DNA of 64,000 nucleotides, from contig NC_049995.1 in assembly GCF_000003815.2 (NCBI RefSeq), positions 5,791,552 to 5,855,551 on the forward strand. The letters are read 5' to 3'. A program made the position numbers and the translations under genes. Of this stretch, positions 46,905 to 58,900 are shown in pieces (positions within the stretch are counted from its first letter, which is position 1; every line of letters starts with the position of its first letter). Under the pieces are notes generated by a model. The model was not told the origin of the DNA. It worked only from the letters and a program-made list of their open reading frames with translations, and did not search any database. The stretch comes from Branchiostoma floridae (lineage: Eukaryota; Chordata; Leptocardii; Amphioxiformes; Branchiostomatidae).

Positions 46905-49900
46905 TTAGACGAATCGCCAGACTTTGATGGACTGGATCTGCATGGCGACGTCATCGCCGTTCCAGGTGGGGTACCACTGGTTCTTGGCGTTCCAGAAGTC
47001 CCTCATGGCGCCCTCACGGGAGTTGTTGTTGCTCCAGGGTTTCGGGTACGGCTGGTTGGTGGCGTCGTCAGGGAAGTAGTAGTTGGTGCCGCCGACAGCA
47101 ACGTTGAAGATCAGATAGAACTAGAGAGCAAAATGTAAATGGACATATCGATGAATGCAGGACATCCAGGTAATAACGTATGGTATTGTGCAAAGTATTT
47201 ATATAAACTAAAAAAAAAGTATCTAAAGTGAGATGTTTTGCAACTTATTGTAATAAGCTCTTCGAATGCGCAGGTCAAAGGTAAAGGCCCCTGTGACATA
47301 AACAAAGCCGCTCTTTTTTTATCATGTAAACCAACTGCCGGAGGCCATGAATATGTGGATATGCTTGAAGCATGGTCGAAACAAGATCAGTTAATAGGCA
47401 TGCGTAGTTGGGTTGTACAAAGGCTAAATCTGGCAAAAGTTTTTCAAGGTCTAAAGGACTAGTCTCTACTAGACTCCGGGTCGCTGGAAATCCGTAGAAA
47501 TGGAACAGATAGAGGATTAAGCCGGTCAGAGGACTATAGCCGGCTAGGAAACAGCTTACTCCTCTAGCTATTTATTCCATTTCTACGGTTTTCCAGTCAC
47601 CCGGAGTCTGGTAGAGACTATATAGAACGCGATAGAAGTGTGGTATGCAGACGTTACTGCACGGCAGGCATCCAAATTGATATTCCATCCAGTCATTCCT
47701 AAGGTATGCTGATCACAAATATCCGGCGTTGCAACACAAAAAGTACAGACTAAAAGCCAAACAAGCATATAAAATACATTATGACTCCATATATCGTGGA
47801 GGAAGATATGTACCTCTCGGTCGAATGGCGTCATCTTGCCGCCTCCAGCCCACGGGTTCTCGTACGCCGGCAGACCGAAGTTGCCCATGTCCCAGAAGTT
47901 GGTGGGAGGAGAGACCAGCAACACCTCTTGATCATCAACCTCAACCCTAAGAACATCATTATTCAGTTTACAATTTAGACATATGTAGAAGTGATGTGAA
48001 TTTGGGAAACTTTTGTTTTAACCCGTGCCTCATTTCCGGGTATCCCTACACCTTGAATGTAAAGTAATTCCCTGACCTAGATTGACTTCTGAGGCGCTGT
48101 GTAAGCTAAGTTGCAACACCACGCACCGTGGATGATTAAAAAAAAATGTAGAATTTTCTTCAAAATTGGCTCCATTACTCGCAAGGTTTTCCTCTTTCTG
48201 CAAACAGAAGTCGTGTTTGTCTGAATTTTTTTTCCATGGGACTTATCCAAAGCAGCTCTAAAATGAGCAAATATGTGTCGTGCATTGCTTAAAAAAACAT
48301 CGAAAAAAAGTAGTGCTAATGTCATAGACTATTATCACGTTTAAAACATGTGGAAGAACAAAAATGAAGAGTCTATTGTTCGGCACACCATATTCTGTGT
48401 GTTCAGTCATTTGTCCAACCTTCCTGACCACTTAGATTTCATGATGAAGGCAACTTTTTCGTCAAATTTTTATTCGCACGCTCGCATCAGATTTTGGGTT
48501 CCCAGAGGATGTCATCTGTATAATCAAAACAACTTGTCCTTATGACAAAAAAATGCTATTGAATGTTCTTACTTGAGATAGGTGTCGGTCCAAGTCAGCA
48601 CCCACTTGTGGAAGTCAGTCCCATAAGTACCGGAGCTGGTGTGCCTGTCAAAGCGAATGCATCCCGTATGATTATTATGGCTTTGTGGCGAAACGACTTA
48701 CTTTGTGGAGAATCAACTTTAGGCTGGCGAACTGACATTGTGGCGAAACGATCTGTAACCAATTATGACATTGAGTAAAGCTTTTTCCAAGTCAATGACA
48801 AACACATACTCAATGAAAATGTTTTCTAAAGCACAACAAGAACGAGATGATAGCGTATATAGCACTTATTTTTTCACAATTGAACTCGTTCACAATACCG
48901 AGTACGCTTGCGTGCTATCGGGAGTTGTGGGTGATATGTCAAAGGTTAAAGCCCCCGAGAAATAAGCAAAGCACACAAGGATCTTGTTATGACAGTCAAG
49001 ACAATAGTGGGCACGAGAACTGTTTACAGATCTGAGGCCTTCAGCTTTGACTTTTTACCCACAAGTCCTGTTGCCCCGCATGCGTACTCGGAAATGTGGG
49101 TGACCTTATATATAGCAACCCACTGGCAGGGCAGTCTCTACTTTAGCCATTCACAACCAAATCAGTGAATGGCGATAGATAATATTATAGTTTTTTTGAA
49201 GTTATACTAATTAGCTTCATGTAAACTGTCTCGCAAATATATAGAGGTTAATACTTCGATGCGGTTGTCTGCTGGAAGCCATTGTATGGCCATCTTGGTC
49301 CCCAGTGCAGGGTTGACCCCATATCGTCAACTCCGATGGATCCACCCCAGGATCCGTACAGGTTCCGGTTTCCTGTGTGAAGAAAACACGCACAACACGA
49401 TTGTTTTGTAGTCTGAATAGTCTCCAAGCAGATTTACCAGTGGCATAAGATACAATGTAGTATCAAAGCTCGCCAAGGGATATAGCTTGCCATAGGGAGT
49501 CAAACACACTCCTAGGCCGGCTTCACTCTTCTGGCAGTTTTTGATACTATCTTATGCTACTGTAGGGTCTACATGGAGATTATAGTCTGACGAAATCGAG
49601 CTTCTAGCAGCTCTTCGACTGGTCAGTTCCCTAGACGTTTGATGGCTAATGTCTCTGAGTAAGAACATCATAATCCTGTTGATTTATGCGTATATGTATA
49701 TGTGTTAACATTGGCCAATTAGCGGACTGAATAAAAATGGCTTTTACCATGGTAATGAATGGTTGCCATAATGAAAGAGAACCATTGGCTCTTATTAGAT
49801 GGTTGTTCATGGCAAATGTTATCTGCATTCTGTTATCTGTCACGCAAATCCACACAATAGACGAGACAAGAACAACTTAGGTACTGTCACCTTTGAATGA

Positions 49901-52900
49901 TTAACCACAATCCCTGTTGCTGCATATGTGTAACCAGAACTGTGAGTGTACCTAATAATATCTAACTTACCCCTGGATTCCATGATGTCGATTTCACCGG
50001 ATGCTGGCCAACCACCGTATACGTTATCTCTTGGAAGCAGCCAGATTGCTAAACGAATGAGGAGGCAAATGAAAAAATAGTAAGCAATCAAATTCTATCG
50101 AACCCTTAAATCTCCTTGATTCTATTGAGTCGGTGAGCACTCCTTGCGTCATCACATGTCACGTGGCGCTATGTCGGGGAAGGTCTCGGAACAACGTCTC
50201 ATTAAAAGTAAAAATGTGTTTTTGTAGTCCTATGTAGACCTATACTTTGTCACAATTGGGAAAAGGTGCCCTGTCCGGCAGTTCACGGGCTCCACGCGGC
50301 CCCATGGGTCACCCTAAGGCTAGTTTTGGGCACGACCGGCCCCCGGGTTGATTTTAAGTCGGAGTTATAATCAACCAGGGACCCGGTGACAATTTGACGT
50401 CATGACCAACCCATAAGCACACATGCACAGAGGGCCGGGGTACCCCAGTGGTATCCGGCATTCCACCGGGACAAATTTGAGGCTTCAGGTTCCGACCGGG
50501 CATCAGTGCAAATGTGCACAAGTACAAGTGAAGGCTATCATTATCTGTCAATATATGCAGCATAGTAGATAAAATGAAAAGTCTCACCGGGCCAAATCCA
50601 GTCTCCAGTCGGCAACTTAGCCCAGACCTCGACCTTTCCGTACTTGAAGGCGAAACTCTCCACAGTGGTGACCCTGGCGGACTGGATGGGTGGGAGGGGG
50701 GCGTTGTTGGAACCCTGTAGGAAACATGCCCGGCCCTGGGGGAAGTCCGAGGTGCAGTCACCGTACGCTGCAAAGGATTATGATCAAACCCGTGAATGAA
50801 CCCAGTATACGTCGATGAAGATTAGACATCCATGTATTAGATACAGTCGTATGGTCGCAATATGCAGTGTTTCTGTATCTACGGGACCGGAAATCGTGTG
50901 GCCCTGGCCGCGTTGTACAGGTGCCCTCTATAGACTATTTCTTAATGCTTAGGTCAATGGCAAGATTTTTAGGGATCGACAAAAAGTGAGCGCAATGGCC
51001 AAATGATCGCTATGCAACGGTGGCCGCTTATGTATGTTTGACTGCACGCCAAAAAACAGTTAATCAAACCACTGGATTTCACTGAGGAATAACAACGGAT
51101 GTTGTTTGAAACGTATGACCGTTTCCAAAATCATATCCAGTTGCTTGAGTAATTGCATTTTGGCGAATCTCAGTATAGTTGTTGGGCAAAGATTTACGTT
51201 TAGGACGGCATTTGTGACGCTACTGTAGCGCCCATATGATTATTGTGACAAAAAGTCACCGAAACGCCGGCTGTTGTATAGCTCACTGGCTGTCAATATA
51301 TTTTTCAAACCGTTTACAATGTCTACAATTACCACACAAAACATGGCTTTTACTATATATTAGGGACCAGGTATTGAAAAAAAAGCTCTCTTCCTTTTCT
51401 TATGGTGCCTCTTCTTGTTAAATCTGATGCTGTAATCAAATCTTATTACTTCTTCGTATAATATATGGAACAGGAAGTGACGTACTTTGTCCGTAAACGG
51501 AAGTGACACCATTTCCGCCACATTCCTTCCCGCTATCGCCCGGGCAGGATATGTGACACCCGTGGCCGGCACCAAACCTATGAGATGAGATGCGAAGATA
51601 AATAAGTAGATGATAATATGCCATCTGGCTCGCCCCTGAGGCGTCGCCAAAAACTCTTGGAAACATCACAGCATGCAGGAACAAGGTTGCTTCCGCCATG
51701 GAGTTCAAACAAGGGGGTGTGGCTACTAAGGCTGATGGGAAGGATTAGGCGTGCCTCACCAAAATGGCGCCCGCCAGAACTTGGAGCAATGACGTGCTGA
51801 AGAACCCCGGGGACTGTGCGTTTATTCAGCCGTGTGCCGACACATGGAAGGTGCGTATGTACAGGGGATAAAACAGTGTTTCATTCGGTATGCTATATGT
51901 ACTGTGTTAAGTGCCGATCGCTCTTCTTTCACGTGTTGTATCTTTAGGTTATAGCTATATACTACATTTTTTACCATTTCGAAAGTCCTAAATGGTTACG
52001 GTAATATATAGCTGTCTTTGAATATAATCCTTTGTCAGAACTCAATAGACTCTACTTACACAGAAAATTTGAAGTCAATCGGCCAAGGCGATCTTGAGAA
52101 AATGATTTTTGAAGTTGACATCATGTGTAGTTGCCCCCCTCCCCACTATTCAGAAGTGTGATAACTTTGCATGTCACAGGGATGTGATCATCTAATGTAA
52201 ACCTTACAAAGGTAGTTTGTATCATTAGTAGATATATTTGTGCAGCATATGACGGAATATGAAGCAAATTTATGCTTTTGATGAAGAAATAAAAACACTG
52301 GAAGTTGACCTTCAATTGACCTTCTGTATGACTGACACCCAGCCACATTCAAAAATTCCCCGGAAATAAAACAAGAAATCTTTTTAAAAAAGCTGTGCCT
52401 TGCCGCGTATTTTATGTTATTTTGGTAAGTTAGACTAGATTCTACGCTTAAAAATCCCGAGTTCCACATGTCGCCCCCCCCCTCATTATCATAATTTATG
52501 TCAGATGAATTATTGGCACATTAAACAGGTTTTGTAAAACTTTTTGACCCACAATGAATATGCATTATTTTTTATTACAAACTAAGTTCCTTCTGATGCA
52601 ATTTGTGATATATATTTATATAAACATGGTGAGTTAAAGCGTAGATTTATTACGCTGGACCACATACAGTAACATGCGTCTAGAAGAGCGTTTTAATACT
52701 CGCCTGGAATGTACCATTGTCTAACTAAGCCATGAAACTCGGCACGTTGATCACTTCATTGTGACAATGTGTTTTTGCCCGTATGTGGTTCGAAAGTCGG
52801 TCGAACTCTGGGCTTTGATGAGTTGATCTATTGGTTTGAAAGTCGGTTGAACTCTGGGCTTATTGAGTTGATCTAATGGTTTGCAAGTCGGTTGAACTCT

Positions 52901-55900
52901 GGGCTTTAATGAGTTGATCTAAAACTGCAGAATCTAGTTGCAGCATTGTGGTTTACTTCTGCCCCCCGCCCATTGCGTTGACTGGGCTGAGAGGGGCAGA
53001 GGTGGTTCATCCATTGTGGGGCGTTCGCCCTGTTTCGCATCTGCAAAATCTAGTTGCAGCATTGTAGTTTCTGCTGTCCCCCGCCCATTATATAGACTGG
53101 GCTGAGAGGGGGCAGAGGTCATCCATTGTAGGACGCTGCTCTGTTTTGCATTTCAAGGGTTGAGACAGACAGTGGTGTCCATTTTGTCTGAGTGGAAATT
53201 TCCACTTGGGCTTGCTCCTTGGCAAATTTAGCAATTTAGTTTGAGAACCAGTAGCGCCCGGAGAGGCTGCCTAGTTTATTGGTTCGTACTTGGTTGTTCT
53301 TTAAGCGTGTCAGTTTGGTTACACGCCTTCAGTTACGTTACGTTTTCAACCCTTGCTGCCCGTGGAGGCTGTCTGATTTACAGGTAGTGTTTTTCAGGGT
53401 CTCTGGCAGCTCTGTCTGCTCATATTTTGGTTCCTTTTTAGTTTTATTTGGTTCTAGTTAAAGCTGCATTATGAAGCGTCCTCTTTCAATAAAAGTTGCC
53501 GTGTACCGTGATCGGTTAACGTATGAACAAGTGTTTACTTTGCTGAGCGAGGTTTCGGCTCCCATGAGCAGCATTCAGGCTGTTCAGTCTCTGGGACCAA
53601 ACTCATTCGACGTGTCATTTTCCTCGGTACACGAGCGTACATTGTATGCGGGGAAACTGTCTGGTTTAGACGCCGTGGATGTGTCATCTTACGCGGCGGC
53701 GGAGATAATTGTCACGGCCACAAGAATTCCGTATGAGCTCGATGACAACTATGTCAGGAACTGGTTAAATCAATACTGTGCCGTCATCACGTCCCGTATG
53801 GTAACATACCGGGACAGACCGACCATCAAAAATGGGAACCGGCAATACAAAGTAGTTTTAAAGCCGGGATGCAATATCCCATCAGCATGGAAAATGTATG
53901 ACGGGAGGATGGTTTTCTTTAGGTATGTGGGGCAGCCCCGTACCTGCTTGAGATGCAACCAGGAAGGGCATGAGTCGGCAAATTGTGCAGTAACATTTTG
54001 CAACAAATGCCAGTCCATTGGGCATTTGGCCATGGATTGTACCAACGATGTTGTGTGCCTCAGTTGCAGGGCAGAGGGACATACGGCTCGCCGTTGTCCC
54101 CTGTCCTTCGCAAACAGGATTAAGATGGGAGCCAGTTGGGCTAAGAGCCAAGAGCTCCCGGCAGGTGTGAGTCAGGTCCGTGAACACCATGATGGAGGGG
54201 TTCCTCAGGCTGCAAATAAGCCTGATCGGTCGGAACTGGCCCATGTTTCTGACGCAGAGTCTGGTGTATCTGATCCTGTTTCGCCTCCAGGTCACCCTGG
54301 CAGTGTGGACCCGGGTACTTCTTCGGCTGTGAAGTCGGATGTTTCTTCTCCGGTCGCGGAGTCGGAGGCTTCTCCTCCGGTCGCGGTGGTTGAGCCGTCT
54401 GAGGACGTGCTGTCGGAGGCCGCTCCTTCGCTGACCAAGTTTTCTCCGGTCGCGGTGGTTGAGCCGTCTGAGGACTTGCTGTCGGGGGCCGCTCCTTCTC
54501 TGACCAAGTTTTCTCCGGTCGCGGTGGTTGAGCCGTCTGAGGACGTGCTGTCGGAGGCCGCTCCTTCTCTGGCCAAGCCTGGCCTTTCTTCCTCTTCTAG
54601 CGAGCAGGTACCCTCAACATCTGCTGCTCCGGTACCGGCCCCTCGCGCCCGGTCCCAGAGAAGGAGGCGTAAGGCGGCCAGTCCAATCCGACCTGTTACT
54701 CGTCGGTACATGTGTCAGGGTTGTGAGTTGGATTACACAATCACTCTGGAGGTGGTGTCTTGTCATCAGTGCAAGGCAGACATAACTCCAGAATCTGCTC
54801 TCCTTGCTTTCTGTGAGGGCCCAGTTTGTCAAAGCGATAATCGCCTCTTTCTTTGTCAGAGCTGCCATGATGGCAACTCTGATATTGCTGACAAAGATTC
54901 CAGGAAAAGGTGTAGGGGCGATTCCAGTGAGGGATCTGCCTCTGCAAAGACTTTGTCGAAAGGGAAAAAGATTCGTAAGGAGCCGGATTCCGACTCCAGT
55001 CTTGTTATCGAGGAGTTTCCCTCGGAGAGTCTTCGTTCTGTGGACGGTAACGAGTCTGACTCTACTGTTGGCTCCAGAAGCCTCATCATTGATGAGGATA
55101 CTTCGGATGCCTCTCAGGCTCCAAGTCCCGATTTGGTAGCAAAGGCGAGAGCCATTGTCATCTCCTCTGACTTGTACAAGAATAAGGCTGTCTTTGTGTG
55201 CAACCAGTTTATTTCTCATGGTTGTGACGAACTCTTGCATAGTTTTAGGTCTTTGAAATCCCACCTTGCAAAGGCGCATGGCATCTCCGGGGACGTTGTG
55301 CCTTGTAAGGTTGGTAATTGTTCGAGGTTTTTTAAAACCACGATGTTATGTCTCAAGCACCTCTACAATGTCCACCCCCAATTTGTTAACCGAATTGGTG
55401 TGGAAGGAATTGATGATCTGTACCACTAATTCCTCACATTCCGATGTTGTTTGACATTCCTTCTCTATGTAGCCTCATGGTTCTTATTGCTACACTCAAT
55501 GTCTGTGGGCTCCGTAGTCCGCAGAAGAGGAGGCAGGTTTTCGGCTTTTGCCGTCAACATAAATTTGACGTTGTTTGCCTCCAAGAGTGCCATGTTTCGT
55601 CAACATCTGAAGCGGTGCTCTGGGAGAAGGAATGGGGAGGCCAAGCGTTTTGGGCATTGGGCTCCTCCCAATCTAGAGGTGTGGGTATTTTACTCTCTCC
55701 ATCTTTCAATTTTGATGTGGTTAAAAAGTCTTGTGACGATAGTGGGCGTGTTGTCTGTGTCGTCTTGTCCGATGGTGTGCGTAATTTCAAAGTTTGTAAC
55801 ATGTATGCTCCTAACATTTCTGCGGAGCGTACTGGATTTTTTAAAAATTTGTATAAGTTTCTGTCGGGGGCTGAGCCCCTTATTTTGTGCGGTGATTTTA

Positions 55901-58900
55901 ACTGCGTTGAAGATGTTGATATTGATAAGAGGGGCGGGAACCCGGCTCATGGTAGTGGCGGTTCCACCATTTTAAAAGACATTTGCGCCGATTTTAATGT
56001 GCATGACTCTTGGAGACATGAGAATCCTTCTAAAAAGGTCTTCACTTGGAGACAGCCGACCAAAGGTATTGCCTGTCGGCTGGACCGATTTTATTCGTCT
56101 AAATGCCTCGTCGTTTCAAACTACTGTTTTTTACCCGCATATTTTACAGACCATGACTGTGTGTCCTTGTCAATTTTACCGGATGTGAAGAAGAAGCCTG
56201 GCTTGTGGAAATGTAATGTCTCGATTTTAAAAAGAGACAAAGTTTTAAATGATTTTAAACTCGCTTTTAACAATTGGAAGACTTTGAAACCAGGTTTTCC
56301 TTCTTTGCGAGCCTGGTGGGACGATGTAAAGGCTAGAACTCGCTCTCTCTTGATCAGAATTTCTTGTGAACTGGCTAGGGAGAGACGGGAGTCCATGTTT
56401 ACCTTGAATAATGAACTTGTCGATCTCACCAACAAGATGAACGACGGGGCCTCCTCGGCGGACATCTTGCGTAGGTATGAATGTACTAAGTCTTCCTTGT
56501 CCGAGTTGTCCGCTGAGGAGGCTCGCGGTGCTTTTGTTCGGTCCAGGGTCAAGCAATTTGTCGAGGGGGAAAAATGTACCTCGTATTTTGTAAGCCAGGC
56601 CTCTTCCCGAAGTAGGCAGCGACGCATTTCTTCGGTCAGAGATTCTACTGGACGTGTTGTCCAAGATGACGAGGAGATTTTAGATGTTTTTAAGCTATTT
56701 TATGAAGACCTTTTTAGTGCTGAGCCTATTGATAAGTGTGAGGCGAATAACCTTTGTAACAATTTAGAAGGGTCTTTGGATCCTGATGAAGTCTCTTCAT
56801 TAGAAGGTCCTCTTTCATTGGATGAGCTTTGGGCTGCATTGCGCAGTATGGAGAATAATAAGTCCCCTGGCAGTGACGGTCTCCCGAAGGAATTTTATGT
56901 CGCTTTCTGGGACGTCATTGCCGGGGATCTCCTCTCAGTTTTTGAGGAAGTTTTCTCTTCTGGCGAGCTCTCTCAGAGCCAGAGTTTTGGTGTTATTACT
57001 CTCCTTCCAAAAAAAGGGGACCCTCTGGACCCGAAGAACCGTCGCCCCATCTCTTTGTTAAATTGCGATTATAAGATTCTTGCAAAGGTCCTTAACAATA
57101 GGCTGAAGATGGTTGCCGCCTCGGTCATCAGTCCTGACCAGACATGCGGTATACCAGGCCGGTCGATACAATGTAACCTACTTTTGATGAGAGATATCGT
57201 TACATATGTTAATATGAATAACTTTGACTGTGCGATCATTTCTCTGGATCAGGCCAAGGCCTTTGATAGAGTGAATATTGATTTTCTTCACTTGACTCTT
57301 GCGAAGATGGGTTTTGGCCCGGTTTTTCGCAAATGGGTTGCTATATTGTACCACAACATTACCAGTGCTGTTTCCGTCAATGGGTCGCTATCATCTTCTT
57401 TTTCTCTCTCAAGAGGTGTTCGGCAGGGGTGCCCTATGTCACCCCTGCTGTACGCAATTTCTTTGGAGCCATTTGCCGCTACAGTAAGGGCCGACGCTGC
57501 GATTCACGGCCTCAGGTTGCCTGGTGGCCGTGAAGTTAAGATCTCGCAGTATGCGGACGATAACTCGGCTATTGTTACAACCGATGAGTCGATCCGCCGG
57601 CTCTTTGCTGTTATTGACATGTATAACAGAGGTTCCGGGTCTCTTTTAAATCTTGACAAATGTATGGGTCTCTGGCTAGGTAGTTGGAGGAAAAGACTCG
57701 ATTGTCCGAAGAATTTTAAATGGACATCTGTATCCATACGTTTATTGGGAGGTACTTTTGGAAGTGTTAATATGCCTTTAGTCAACTGGAGGGAGAGGCA
57801 AGCTAAGTTTGAAGCGGTTCTGCGAAGGTGGGACAGCTTCTCTTTATCCTTCGCTGGCAAGGTTGTCGTCGTTAATAACCTTGCTTTATCTACTTTGTGG
57901 TATATTGCTCCTGTATTTTCTCCTCCCGAGTCAGTCGTCAAGGACATTACGAGAGCCGTCTTTAAGTTTTTCTGGAGTTCTCGTGCAGAAATGGTCTCTA
58001 GACAGACAGTTATGCTACCTTTGGACAAAGGTGGATGGGATCTCATTGATTTTGGAGTGAAGGCCAATTGTTTTTATTGTCGGCCGTTTACCAGTATTCT
58101 TGACCGGCCGGACCTTCCATGGGTCCAGTTGGCAAAATATTGGCTGGGTTTTTTTGCCCGTCGTTTTGAACCATCATCGTGGTCTAACAGTTCCCCCCAC
58201 TCTCCTGAGGCTCCACCTCACTATTCTTTGATGCGGAAGCTCACCTTGGAATTTGTTAATGCTTCTGCTTCGAAGACTTGGGACAAGACATGCACCGTGC
58301 AGTCTTTGTACAAAGCTGCCATTTTAGCTCGTTCTCATACCCCTTCCGCTTGTTTTTTAGAGCGGGGTGTTGATTGGTCACTTGTTTTTTCAACGGTGCA
58401 TAACACTCTCCTTGAGAATAACCTAAAGGAGCTTTCCTGGAAGGTCGCACATGGGGCTCTCAAAACCAACTACTTGACTTGTTCGATTTGGCACAGAACT
58501 CCTTCCCCTCTTTGTCCGAGGAGAAACTGTAGAGCTACGGAGACCGTTACCCATGCCATCTGGTCTTGTGGCGAGGTGCTCCTGACCTGGACTTGGGTCG
58601 AAGGATTCATTAGGCGATGGGTGGTCTCTAGTTTTCGTGTTTCTCGTGCGGTCGCTCTCTATGGTGTTATGTCGTCTACCCTGAAGAAGTGTAAGAGAGA
58701 TGTCTGCACCTACATTTTGGCCGTCGCTCGGTCTAAGATTTGGTGGTCCAGGTGTCAGGCTCTCTTTGACAATAATTTCGTATCTCACATTGAGCTGGTG
58801 TCTCTAATCAAGGAGGCTCTTAGGTTTAAACTCAAGGTGGAGTTTGTTCGACTTGGTTCTGAAAGTTTCTTGGCTGAGTGGTGCCAATCTGTTAGATGGG

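Noticed and set aside
53129-53461. Possible short upstream ORFs before LINE ORF1
   Set aside because: Short, Phe/Val-rich and in 5' UTR sequence; no zinc-knuckle or RRM-like content.
54292-54711. Minus-strand ORFs within LINE ORF1 (54292-54711 and 54614-55279)
   Set aside because: They mirror the 69-bp coding repeat and GC-rich codons of ORF1; low-complexity Ser/Asp/Gly/Thr protein only.
55554-58788. Minus-strand and other-frame ORFs inside LINE ORF2
   Set aside because: All overlap clear endonuclease-RT coding sequence and have no motifs of their own.
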